Shown here: piece after piece, positions 1-5,572 of the stretch
Layout: every line of letters begins with the position of its first letter
Position numbering within the stretch: position 1 is the stretch's first letter
Origin: a virus
Length of the DNA: 26,277 bases
Reading direction: 5' to 3' (one strand)
IMG/VR virus record: IMGVR_UViG_3300046167_000310
Coordinates: 1 to 26,277 of that record
Position numbers and translations under genes: made by a program
The notes under the pieces: generated by a model
What the model was told of the DNA's origin: nothing
Seen by the model: only the letters and a program-made list of their open reading frames with translations
Databases searched by the model: none

Positions 1-35
1 ACAATCGTCGCGCAAACCTGGACCGCCCCCACCCC

Positions 36-66
36 ACTGCACATTTGAGCACTACTGCACGTTTGA
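36..66. repeat. 13-bp direct repeat pair, one mismatch
   Basis: ACTGCACATTTGA at 36-48 recurs as ACTGCACGTTTGA at 54-66, a spacing of 18 bp. Together with the 10-bp pair at 86-117 it makes an iteron-like cluster in the leader. Confidence 0.6.
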
Positions 67-85
67 TTACTGCCGGCTGGCTGCC

Positions 86-117
86 GTGTGAAGGTTGTTT
101 TGTTTTTGTGTGAAGGT
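86..117. repeat. 10-bp perfect direct repeat pair
   Basis: GTGTGAAGGT occurs at 86-95 and 108-117, a spacing of 22 bp or about two helical turns, with a T/G-rich tract between. A pair of protein-binding sites on one face of the helix would look like this. The function is unknown. Confidence 0.55.
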
Positions 118-261
118 GATACATTAAGACTGTCTTACCAATTATTTGCGGGCAGTTTTTCAGGGCTTTTCAAGATCTTCTCAAGATCCTTCAAACTATT
201 GACTTTGAGTATTCAGAGTTAGGGCAAGGGTTTGCCTAGAAAAATAGTTTTAAAAAATGTG

Positions 262-290
262 TTGACGGTGACACGGATTTTCTCTCTTAT
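262..290 (+). promoter_or_regulatory. Sigma70-like early promoter 1 with GTGACAC element
   Basis: TTGACG at 262-267, a 17-bp spacer and TCTTAT at 285-290, preceded by an A/T-rich UP-like tract at 241-260. The spacer starts with GTGACAC, a small palindrome directly after the -35 box. The same architecture recurs at 1483-1511 (TTGACA, GTGCCAC, 17-bp spacer), so this is probably a shared, co-regulated early promoter with an overlapping operator. It should drive the genes starting at 363 and 581. The -10 box is weak. Confidence 0.5.
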
Positions 291-362
291 CCATTTGAAG
301 CCAGCAATCTGCCGGTGTAACTTAGCCAGTTTGCGGCACTGATCAAAGCCGCCTTTTATAGT

Positions 363-551
363 ATGGAATCAGTAAAATATAAGAAAAACACTTATGGTGA
401 ACTGTGCGTGTACCTGGAAGGATTACTTGTCCGGAGTTTTTCGCACTCCGGCAGTGAGTTGGACGTGCAACGCGACGTCGCTGAGCGTATCAACGTAAAT
501 CCCGGAACGCTTCGCTTAAATCTAAGTAAGCTTGAGCGAGCTAACTCTTAA
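363..551 (+). CDS. Small HTH-like protein
   Basis: A 62-residue protein of unknown function and the first gene of the rightward block. The C-terminal half (about residues 36-59) reads like a helix-turn-helix: a helix with DVAERINV, a turn at NPGT, then a recognition-like helix LRLNLSKLER. With its position directly behind an early promoter this suggests a small DNA-binding regulator, which is inference. No Shine-Dalgarno sequence precedes the ATG; the bases just upstream are TTTTATAGT. The next gene follows after 29 bp. A toxin-antitoxin or structural role cannot be excluded. Confidence 0.6.
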   Translation: MESVKYKKNTYGELCVYLEGLLVRSFSHSGSELDVQRDVAERINVNPGTLRLNLSKLERANS

Positions 552-580
552 ACCAAAAACCTATAAAAGAAAGACACAAG

Positions 581-1219
581 ATGGAAAATAAAACAAAAAT
601 TGAAGTAGCACTGCCCTTTTGCGGCTTTTACGAAAGCGCGCTGTCGCACGAAATCGACAGGGAGTTAGAGAGCATATTTAATCCGGAATGTGGCTACGGT
701 GACATTCCCGATGGGATTGACAATGAGATTGACTATAATAAGTTGCATCAAAGCCTAGCAGCAACCTATGTTTCCGCGTTCAAGAAATGGCTAGCCAGGG
801 AGTGCGATTTGCCTATTGATCTTGAATTTGTCGAGATGACATCCCCGAGGGAATACAATTTCAGCACTGACAAGGTTTTTGTTAATTGCTCAGTATCGGA
901 TCTCAAAAAGGTTTTTAGTGCAGTGAAGGATGAGATGCCCGAAATGGTAAGGGAACGCTTCACTTCGAGGTCTGGCTTCATATCCTTTTACGAAGGCGAC
1001 TTTAACCTATGGTCTAAAAACCTTGAAGAGTGGGATCATAACGAAACGGGGACACTTTTCGAGTGCCTTTTTCAAGGTGAGTTTCAGGATGCAACCTTTG
1101 CCGTTTTGGAATATATGCAAGGAAACGGTGAAGTTGTCGATGCTATCTACAAAGCCTCTACTCAAAAAGGTATTGAACTTATGGACAAAGCTTATAGCGA
1201 CTACCTAGCAACCGCGTAA
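581..1219 (+). CDS. Conserved phage protein of unknown function
   Basis: A 212-residue acidic, soluble protein with no signal peptide or membrane segment. The stretch around residues 87-100 (MTSPREYNFSTDK) and the N-terminal LPFCGFYES motif recall a phage and plasmid family of unknown role that I have seen but cannot name; no function should be read from that. It is probably co-transcribed with the 62-residue HTH-like gene 29 bp upstream. A strong intrinsic terminator follows 35 bp after the stop, so the pair forms a self-contained early unit driven by the promoter at 262. Start ATG at 581 follows a purine-rich AAGAAAGACACAAG leader. Confidence 0.75.
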   Translation: MENKTKIEVALPFCGFYESALSHEIDRELESIFNPECGYGDIPDGIDNEIDYNKLHQSLAATYVSAFKKWLARECDLPIDLEFVEMTSPREYNFSTDKVFVNCSVSDLKKVFSAVKDEMPEMVRERFTSRSGFISFYEGDFNLWSKNLEEWDHNETGTLFECLFQGEFQDATFAVLEYMQGNGEVVDAIYKASTQKGIELMDKAYSDYLATA

Positions 1220-1254
1220 ATAGCCTATTTTATTGATCAGTAAGAAAAGACTAG

Positions 1255-1282
1255 GCCTCGCCTGAAAGGGCGGGGCTTTTTT
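1255..1282 (+). terminator. Rho-independent terminator
   Basis: GCCTCGCC (1255-1262) pairs with GGCGGGGC (1269-1276), 8 bp with one G-T wobble, over a 6-nt loop, followed by six T at 1277-1282. It lies 35 bp after the stop of the 212-residue gene and closes the first transcription unit. The stem resembles that of the terminator at 11204-11242. Confidence 0.85.
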
Positions 1283-1482
1283 GTGCCCATTTGCCAGGGC
1301 TTGCCCGGTTTATACGTGCCATTACGCAAGGATAAAGCCCTAGGAAGCCGCACAAGGCGTTTTGATCTGCAATTAATACCAACACACTTACAAGCAAGTA
1401 AAAGACCGTGAAGGGCAATTTAAGAGACGCTAGGAGCAATCCGGGAAAGTTGCGAAAAATGTGCAGAAAAATAAAAAAGTGG

Positions 1483-1511
1483 TTGACAGTGCCACAAATT
1501 CAATCTTTAAC
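1483..1511 (+). promoter_or_regulatory. Sigma70-like early promoter 2 with GTGCCAC element
   Basis: TTGACA at 1483-1488, a 17-bp spacer beginning GTGCCAC, and TTTAAC at 1506-1511, preceded by an A-rich UP-like tract (1464-1480). It aligns base for base over about 22 positions with promoter 1 at 262-290, including the GTG-N-CAC palindrome after the -35 box. It should drive the small genes from 1564 on. Confidence 0.6.
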
Positions 1512-1563
1512 GATTAGCGAAAGCTGGCAAGTGCCAGTAAATAAAACCGAAAGAAAGGAAATA

Positions 1564-1704
1564 ATGAACTGCTGGAAAGTATATGCTCAATTTGAAAATC
1601 GATGGTTCATAGTCAGCACCGGAAGCCTTTACTGGTCAGACGCCAAAAAGCTGGAGCGGGATTTGAGGGAATCGTACGGATTGCCTTTATGTATTGCCAT
1701 TTAA
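1564..1704 (+). CDS. Small phage protein, 46 residues
   Basis: The protein starts MNCWKVYAQFENRWF and is rich in aromatic residues (five W or F and three Y in 46). I do not recognise a family. An in-frame extension reaches back to 1408, but the ATG at 1564 is preferred: it has a GAAAGGAA ribosome-binding sequence just upstream, and the extension would run across the promoter at 1483-1511. The next gene starts 32 bp downstream. Reasonable as a real early micro-gene, function unknown. Confidence 0.55.
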   Translation: MNCWKVYAQFENRWFIVSTGSLYWSDAKKLERDLRESYGLPLCIAI

Positions 1705-1736
1705 TCCACAAGATAAAACCTAACGAAAGAGAAACA

Positions 1737-1988
1737 ATGAAAGAAGAAAAGTGCAACGGATGGACCAACTACGCAACCTGGAGAGTCAACCTGGAGATTA
1801 TTGACGGTCTGGAGTTTGAAATTGACGGTGAAAAAGTAACGGCTGATCACTGCAAGGACTACGCAGTAGAGGTAGTCAGTGACGGAGCGGATGGCTTCGC
1901 ATTGGACTACGCGCTTGCATTCCTGGATGAAGTAAACTGGCAAGAGATCGCCGAACACATCAACGAAGGACTGACAGAAAATGCTTGA
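1737..1988 (+). CDS. Small NGWTNYATW-family phage protein
   Basis: An 83-residue protein whose N-terminus (CNGWTNYATWRVNLE, residues 6-20) matches a motif found in many phage and plasmid proteins of unknown function. The rest is acidic and predicted helical. ATG 1737 is chosen over the open frame extending to 1602 because the family motif sits right at this N-terminus and an AACGAAAGAGAAAC purine-rich leader precedes it. Its stop overlaps the start of the 25-residue membrane peptide at 1981. I cannot assign a role. Confidence 0.75.
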   Translation: MKEEKCNGWTNYATWRVNLEIIDGLEFEIDGEKVTADHCKDYAVEVVSDGADGFALDYALAFLDEVNWQEIAEHINEGLTENA

Positions 1989-2058
1989 ACTAGTACTTTT
2001 TATTGCGTGCTTCCTATTTATCCGCGACAGGATGACTAACCCTAGGTACGATGATTGA
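1981..2058 (+). CDS. Membrane micropeptide, 25 residues
   Basis: A short frame reads MLELVLFIACFLFIRD then a polar basic tail: one hydrophobic helix of about 13 residues with positive charges after it. Its ATG overlaps the stop region of the upstream gene (8 bp shared) and its own TGA overlaps the ATG of the next gene at 2051 (8 bp shared). That double overlap suggests translational coupling, and it fills an otherwise empty 62-bp gap. No homology is claimed; a chance frame remains possible. Confidence 0.4.
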   Translation: MLELVLFIACFLFIRDRMTNPRYDD

Positions 2059-2344
2059 AGATATTACACTCGAAGAAGTCGAGCTGCGTCCCGGAAAGTT
2101 TTGCGATGTATTCTTGCAAGTCAATCTGGAGCTTGTGGAGTGCGAATGCACCAGCGAATGCGGAGACGGAACGGTGACCGAAAGGTGGCAGGAAGTCGAG
2201 ATTCACGAAGTACACGTAGAAAGCGTGATGTACTGGACTGACAGCGACACTGGCGTGGAAATTCCACTGGTGGCCCTAGATGAGCAGGATCTTAAGCGCA
2301 TTGACGAACTCGCAGCCCAGAAAATCGAAAGCAGCCTACCATAA
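2051..2344 (+). CDS. Acidic hypothetical phage protein
   Basis: A 97-residue strongly acidic protein (many E and D, net negative). Residues 29-38 contain a CECTSEC cluster: three cysteines in a short stretch that could bind a metal, though no matching pair is seen elsewhere. It then runs into a beta-like EVEIHEVHVESV segment and ends with a helix. Early acidic phage proteins sometimes act as DNA mimics or host-enzyme inhibitors, but nothing here proves it. The start is coupled to the 25-residue membrane peptide upstream. A repeat-rich non-coding stretch follows. Confidence 0.65.
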   Translation: MIEDITLEEVELRPGKFCDVFLQVNLELVECECTSECGDGTVTERWQEVEIHEVHVESVMYWTDSDTGVEIPLVALDEQDLKRIDELAAQKIESSLP

Positions 2345-2346
2345 GA

Positions 2347-2447
2347 AGTCAGTTTATGGCTGCCTACCTTATGACTGCCTGTTTTTTTATACAAAAAAAA
2401 AACTAACTGCCAAGGACTGACTACCAAGGACTGACTGCCTTAAGGTA
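2347..2447. repeat. Repeat and hairpin cluster around A/T tracts
   Basis: CCAAGGACTGACT occurs twice in direct orientation at 2410-2422 and 2424-2436 (14-bp period). AGTCAG at 2348-2353 is the reverse complement of the CTGACT in those repeats. TACCTTA at 2365-2371 is the reverse complement of TAAGGTA at 2441-2447. In the middle a T7 tract and an A10 tract face each other (2382-2402). The whole can fold into nested stems. It could terminate the upstream unit or act as a regulatory RNA or operator array. Confidence 0.5.
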
Positions 2448-2493
2448 CGCAGCCGGAAAAGGTGCTGTCAAGACTAAAACACAAGGTAATTTT

Positions 2494-2634
2494 ATGAACC
2501 AACAGAAACACGAAGAAAATGACGAACTAGTACGGGGCGGCAACGCTGTCCTTGAATCAGCAGCAACAGTTTTAGCTTGCATTTGCGGGTCAATGCTGGT
2601 GCTTTTTGTAGCGATCCTTATCAGTAAATTATAA
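2494..2634 (+). CDS. Small single-pass membrane protein, 46 residues
   Basis: The frame from ATG 2494 encodes a charged N-terminal part (about 18 residues with EENDELVRGG) followed by one clear membrane helix (LACICGSMLVLFVAILI, roughly residues 27-43) and a short SKL tail. It has an AAGG sequence 9 bases before the ATG and sits between the repeat cluster and the next gene. Possible roles for such early phage peptides include superinfection exclusion or envelope modification. No family is recognised. Confidence 0.5.
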   Translation: MNQQKHEENDELVRGGNAVLESAATVLACICGSMLVLFVAILISKL

Positions 2635-2651
2635 CCAACGAAAATAAATAT

Positions 2652-2936
2652 ATGAAAATCAAAATACATACTTACCCGGACGGACCAGCCGACAACCTGG
2701 ATCCGTACGACGAAATTCTTAGAATCAACGAGGGGCGATTCGTTGTTCAGCAGGCAGGCGAAGGCCTTGTTGAAGGTGACCAGTACGCACTAAGCCCGCA
2801 GCAGCAACTACCAGCACGGAAAGCCGAGGATGTCTTGGACTTCATTGCATCTCGTAGGCTTCGCTTTACCTGGGTGGACGCGCTCGCGCCCGGATCGACT
2901 GGGACCACTAGGAGAGGATTCACTGATTGTCTGTGA
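2652..2936 (+). CDS. Hypothetical protein, N-terminal part (likely frameshifted)
   Basis: This frame gives 94 residues starting MKIKIHTYPDGPADNL. Up to about residue 65 (ARKAEDVLDFIAS) it reads like a normal protein; the end is basic and less natural. The frame that continues at 2830-3045 is shifted by one base and ends in a convincing C-terminus (CDHKLDDIHKSS, then LREAVEFIMDQEEL). Removing one base somewhere around 2850-2905 would give a single 130-residue protein ending at 3045. The start lies in the AAATAAATATGA context seen at several genes here, without a Shine-Dalgarno sequence. Function unknown. Confidence 0.55.
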   Translation: MKIKIHTYPDGPADNLDPYDEILRINEGRFVVQQAGEGLVEGDQYALSPQQQLPARKAEDVLDFIASRRLRFTWVDALAPGSTGTTRRGFTDCL

Positions 2937-3045
2937 CCACAAGTTGGATGACATCCACAAGTCCAGTTTTGACCCAGCGGTGGACAAGCGCAGCACAGTA
3001 CTCCGCGAGGCGGTGGAATTCATTATGGACCAGGAGGAACTATGA
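2830..3045 (+). CDS. C-terminal part of the 2652 gene, or an overlapping gene
   Basis: A 71-residue frame that overlaps the 2652 frame by about 107 bases in another phase. Its second half (about residues 29-71) looks like a genuine soluble acidic C-terminus; the first 27 residues look like out-of-frame reading. The likeliest reading is that it is the continuation of the 2652 gene after a one-base insertion. A separate overlapping gene starting at ATG 2830 (GAGG directly upstream) is the alternative. Its stop TGA overlaps the ATG at 3042 of the repeat protein, as expected for the true end of the upstream gene. Confidence 0.45.
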   Translation: MSWTSLHLVGFALPGWTRSRPDRLGPLGEDSLIVCDHKLDDIHKSSFDPAVDKRSTVLREAVEFIMDQEEL

Positions 3046-3428
3046 GAAAACTAAGTGACACATTAAAAGAACTAGGTGTTGTCTTTAGCTTCCCTATTAA
3101 GATTATGGATGCCAATGGTAACGTGACTTACTCCGAGGAGAGCGATGGCGACTGGTGTAAGGTTGACTACGATGCCAATGGTAATCGGACTTACTTTGAG
3201 GATAGAGATGGCTTCTGGGAGAAGTCAGAATACGATGCCAACTGTAATGAGACTTACTTCGAGGACAGCAATGGCTACTGGTGGAGGTCTGAATACGATG
3301 CTAATGGTAATCAGACTTACTCCGAGGACAGTGACGGTGTAAAGAAGGGAACACCTCGTTCATCAAAGTCCTGCAACGGTAAGGTCATTGAGGTAGATGG
3401 TAAAAAATACAAACTAACGGAACTATGA
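3042..3428 (+). CDS. YD-like 21-residue repeat protein, copy 1
   Basis: A 128-residue protein with a leader (MRKLSDTLKELG...FSFPIKI), then four tandem 21-residue repeats at residues 23-106 (DNA 3108-3170, 3171-3233, 3234-3296, 3297-3359) of the pattern DANGNxTYxEDSxGxWxxxEY. The fourth changes to KKGTPRS. A basic tail follows. The pattern resembles the YD repeats of RHS-type proteins and similar units in other phage proteins whose role I do not know. A paralog with the same leader and same KKGTPRS end lies at 5869-6222. A GGAGG ribosome-binding site precedes the start, and the ATG overlaps the upstream stop (ATGA). Confidence 0.7.
   Translation: MRKLSDTLKELGVVFSFPIKIMDANGNVTYSEESDGDWCKVDYDANGNRTYFEDRDGFWEKSEYDANCNETYFEDSNGYWWRSEYDANGNQTYSEDSDGVKKGTPRSSKSCNGKVIEVDGKKYKLTEL
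3108..3359 (+). repeat. Four tandem 63-bp coding repeats
   Basis: Each unit begins GATGC(C/T)AA(T/C)(G/T)GTAA and is exactly 63 bp, in frame. The copies have diverged at synonymous and some non-synonymous sites, and the last is recoded after 40 bp. Unit count could change by slippage or recombination; the paralog at 5869 has about three units. Confidence 0.8.
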
Positions 3429-3601
3429 GCGACATCAGCAAAGCAATGGATGACTTCGCGGATCTCTACGAGATTGCGAAAGCTAACGAAAAAATTATGA
3501 ACGAAGGGCGCCGGGCGGTGGATTACTTCAAGGCTATGGGACTGATTGTTCCGCCAGTTAAATCCAACCGAGGGCGGCCAGCGAAGGGAGGTTCCAAGTG
3601 A
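3425..3601 (+). CDS. Small protein with AT-hook-like C-terminus
   Basis: A 58-residue protein, ATG at 3425 overlapping the upstream stop as ATGA. Residues 1-45 are predicted helical and mixed charge. The C-terminus reads NRGRPAKGGSK (residues 48-58), an RGRP core flanked by basic residues as in AT-hook minor-groove binders. A single small hook is weak evidence, but a DNA-binding accessory role next to an exonuclease gene is reasonable. Its stop TGA overlaps the GTG start of the exonuclease (GTGA), so the two are translationally coupled. Confidence 0.6.
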   Translation: MSDISKAMDDFADLYEIAKANEKIMNEGRRAVDYFKAMGLIVPPVKSNRGRPAKGGSK

Positions 3602-4203
3602 GTCACTTCTATAACTGCACAGACGTACTGGAGCCATTCTTTGAGGAGAATATCAAAACACCAGCGCAGGCGCGGAAGGTGCGGAGGGTCTATCCTTCCG
3701 TCACCACCGTCTTAAGCATTGTCAAGGATCCATTCCTGGATAGCATCTATAAGCCCAGAATGATTACTGCACTGGCTAGGGAGTACCCGGATTTAGCTTG
3801 GCAGGACGTTGAGCGATTGACCTACGGAACGCGAGAGCATCCGATCAGCGGTGACACCATTGAGTCCTCGGAGTTCGGCACAACTGTTCACAAGGTGATT
3901 GAGGACTTCATCAGCTATGATTACCTCGGAGCCGAGGAAGCACCAAAGGACACACCTTGGAATGAATGGGCGTTGCCATTCGTTGAATGGGTGCAGGAAT
4001 CCGGGGTTAAGCCATTGGCCTGCGAGAGGCTAGTTGCAAGTAACCGCATCAAGATTGCAGGCAGCGTGGACTTCATTGGATACGATTCCGATGACAAGCT
4101 ATTCCTAGCGGACTACAAGTGCAGGACGAATACCAAGGGGAAGGCTAAGACCTTACCCGAAGGACTGCCAGCAGCTCGCCTATTGAATCCTTTATGCTTA
4201 TGA
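3598..4203 (+). CDS. RecB-family PD-(D/E)XK exonuclease (frameshifted, main part)
   Basis: Likely a DNA exonuclease of the RecB/Cas4-like PD-(D/E)XK fold for recombination or DNA processing. In this frame: GTTVHK (H98), the acidic motif I AGSVDFIG (D158), and motif II ADYKCR (D172-Y-K174). After residue 185 the frame is wrong. Dropping one T near 4152-4153 restores YPKDCQQLAY, the QxxxY motif III, and dropping one T near 4183-4184 restores ESFMLMKEHS and the C-terminus ending at 4361. The repaired protein has 253 residues. Start GTG 3598 follows GGGAGG and overlaps the upstream stop. Sequencing error is more likely than decay because the whole frame is otherwise intact. Confidence 0.8.
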   Translation: MSHFYNCTDVLEPFFEENIKTPAQARKVRRVYPSVTTVLSIVKDPFLDSIYKPRMITALAREYPDLAWQDVERLTYGTREHPISGDTIESSEFGTTVHKVIEDFISYDYLGAEEAPKDTPWNEWALPFVEWVQESGVKPLACERLVASNRIKIAGSVDFIGYDSDDKLFLADYKCRTNTKGKAKTLPEGLPAARLLNPLCL

Positions 4204-4361
4204 AGGAGCACAGCTTGGACTACCTGCCGGAGTGCATCTCAGTAGTGATTGACTGCGATACTAAGAAGCACTACCACAAGACCTGGAGCGACAAGGAAGT
4301 CGCCGATGGAATTAAGGTTGCAAAGAAGTGCGCGGAACTGTACTGGATGTTAAGAATGTAA
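4200..4361 (+). pseudogene. C-terminal fragment of the RecB-family exonuclease
   Basis: In the third reading phase this stretch encodes MKEHSLDYLPECISVVIDC and onward to CAELYWMLRM, the natural C-terminal end of the exonuclease that starts at 3598. It is separated from the main part by two one-base insertions 31 bp apart, one before and one after the QQLAY motif. It is not a gene of its own: no ribosome-binding site lies in front of the ATG at 4200. The methyltransferase start follows 16 bp later. Confidence 0.7.
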
Positions 4362-4377
4362 TAGAAAGGAATTAAAT

Positions 4378-4935
4378 GTGGATACTACCAAAACAATTAC
4401 ACACCTCAGCCTCTGTAGCGGATACGAAGGCATTGGGCTTGGACTCCGAAGAGTTCTCCCAAATCTGCGAGAGATCGCTTACGTGGAGAGGGAAGGATTC
4501 CCGATCGCGAACCTGGTTGCAAAGATGGAAGCGGGAGAGCTGGATGCAGCACCTGTCTACACGGACGTTAAAACATTCCCATACGGAAAGTTTCGTGGAT
4601 GCGTGGACATCCTCTCTGGCGGATTCCCGTGCCAGCCATTCAGTGCTGCTGGAAAGCGTGAAGGCGTTGAAGACCCAAGGCATCTCTTCCCGTACATTAG
4701 GGACGGAATTAGAGCGTGCGAACCTCGAATTGTTTTCCTCGAAAACGTTGAAGGAATTATCTCAAGTAAGACCGCCGATGGAGAGTCGGTTCTCCAGTAT
4801 GTCCTCCGAGAGTTGGAAGGACTGGGTTACCGAGCAGAGGCAGGAATTTTCTCAGCGAGTGAAGTCGGCGCACCTCACCAGAGAAAGCGGGTCTTCATCT
4901 TGGGCTACTCCACAAGCATTCGATCACGTCAATAA
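4378..4935 (+). CDS. C5 cytosine DNA methyltransferase, N-terminal part (frameshifted)
   Basis: Transfers a methyl group from S-adenosylmethionine to cytosine C5 in DNA; in phages this often protects against host restriction. Visible motifs: I (SLCSGYEGIGLG, residues 11-22), IV with catalytic Cys85 (GGFPCQPFS, 81-89), VI (ENV, 122-124), VIII (HQRKRVFILG, 167-176). The frame then ends at 185 residues with nonsense after motif VIII. The target-recognition part and motif X continue downstream in other phases to 5353. GTG 4378 is used because the ATG at 4376 is out of phase; GAAAGGA lies upstream. Without repair the enzyme lacks its recognition domain. Confidence 0.85.
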   Translation: MDTTKTITHLSLCSGYEGIGLGLRRVLPNLREIAYVEREGFPIANLVAKMEAGELDAAPVYTDVKTFPYGKFRGCVDILSGGFPCQPFSAAGKREGVEDPRHLFPYIRDGIRACEPRIVFLENVEGIISSKTADGESVLQYVLRELEGLGYRAEAGIFSASEVGAPHQRKRVFILGYSTSIRSRQ

Positions 4936-5353
4936 CAGCCACCACAAGGGACTGGAAGGACACCAACGCAACAGGTTCCTCCGAGCCGTGCGAATCCATC
5001 CAAGCAAACACTTGGACAGAGGGTTGCACACGTTTCCCAGCTAGACCAAGGCGAACCACAAGCACAAATGGGAACAGCCAAGGGTCACAGCAGTGGGCGA
5101 CACCGAGAGCCAACAAGGTTCATCCAGTAATAACGGAGGAGAACCGAGCGCACCTAGCGAACCGCAAGAAGTCCAACCTAGAGGAGGACATTGCGGGTCA
5201 TTGCGGGAAAGCAACAGGCAAGCTGAACCCGGATTGGGTCGAGCAACTAATGGGGCTTTCAGTCGGGTGGACAGACTTAGGCTCCTGGGCAACGGAGTAG
5301 TTCCATTGACAGCGGCCAAGGCATTCGTAACCCTAATCAATAGATTCCTTTAA
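4936..5353 (+). pseudogene. Methyltransferase target-recognition region and motif X fragments
   Basis: Downstream continuation of the gene starting at 4378. One phase (about 4938-5300) encodes TTRDWKDTNATGSS, then QQWATPRANKVHP and LNPDWVEQLMGLSVGW, typical of the variable region and end of phage C5 methyltransferases. Motif X (RLRLLGNGVVPLTAAKAF) is read in another phase, about 5274-5353. The two phases read the same DNA near 5268-5285 as WTDL and as VDRL, so bases between two similar sequences may have been lost. A further shift lies at about 4905-4940. Either several sequencing errors or a decayed methyltransferase. Confidence 0.65.
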
Positions 5354-5357
5354 TCCT

Positions 5358-5564
5358 ATGATTGAGTACGAGATACTTACCCAGCACGACGATATGCCGG
5401 AGGGCTACGTTGGCAAGACGTTCAAGTGGGCGCACAACGAGAAGGATGCTGTCCTGCTTTTGCTAAAGAATAAACCAGAGAAGGACGGTCGCTGCGTATT
5501 TAAGCGCGGCGGCACTGGACGAATACTGGAAGTAAAAGAACTTGTAAAAATAAACACTAAGTAA
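5358..5564 (+). CDS. Small hypothetical phage protein, 68 residues
   Basis: Begins MIEYEILTQHDDMPEG and carries a basic C-terminal half (KNKPEKDGRCVFKRGG). The layout, an acidic N-terminus then a K/R-rich second half, suggests a compact alpha-beta fold. I do not recognise a family. It begins a few bases after the methyltransferase stop and ends 8 bp before the next gene, so it is part of the same run of co-directional genes. Confidence 0.6.
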   Translation: MIEYEILTQHDDMPEGYVGKTFKWAHNEKDAVLLLLKNKPEKDGRCVFKRGGTGRILEVKELVKINTK

Positions 5565-5572
5565 TTCAAGCA

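Larger units (their letters stand above)
1..362. other. Non-coding leader with short repeats and an early promoter
   Basis: No convincing gene is visible. The stretch holds three sets of short direct repeats: ACTGCAC(A/G)TTTGA at 36-48 and 54-66, GTGTGAAGGT at 86-95 and 108-117, and TCAAGATC at 170-177 and 181-188. It ends in an A-rich tract followed by a sigma70-like promoter at 262-290. Closely spaced direct repeats of this kind occur in replication origins and in regulator-binding regions, but neither role is proved. The left edge may simply be where a circular or longer contig was cut. Confidence 0.5.
1220..1563. other. Intergenic region with terminator and second early promoter
   Basis: No convincing gene. 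The left part holds a rho-independent terminator (1255-1282). The right part holds a promoter (1483-1511) matching the one at 262. A long open frame from 1408 crosses this promoter, but its real start is more likely the ATG at 1564. Between 1285 and 1480 I see nothing beyond a short GGGC/GCCC inverted repeat near 1303. Confidence 0.5.

Noticed and set aside
1408-1563. N-terminal extension of the 46-residue gene to 1408
   Set aside because: The extension would run through the promoter at 1483-1511 and the ATG at 1564 has its own ribosome-binding sequence.
4376-5044. A 222-residue frame overlapping the methyltransferase in another phase
   Set aside because: Ser/Arg/Leu-rich shadow of the methyltransferase; all family motifs are in the phase starting at 4378. 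Only a short piece near 4905-4935 (WATPQAFDHV) may belong to the repaired enzyme.
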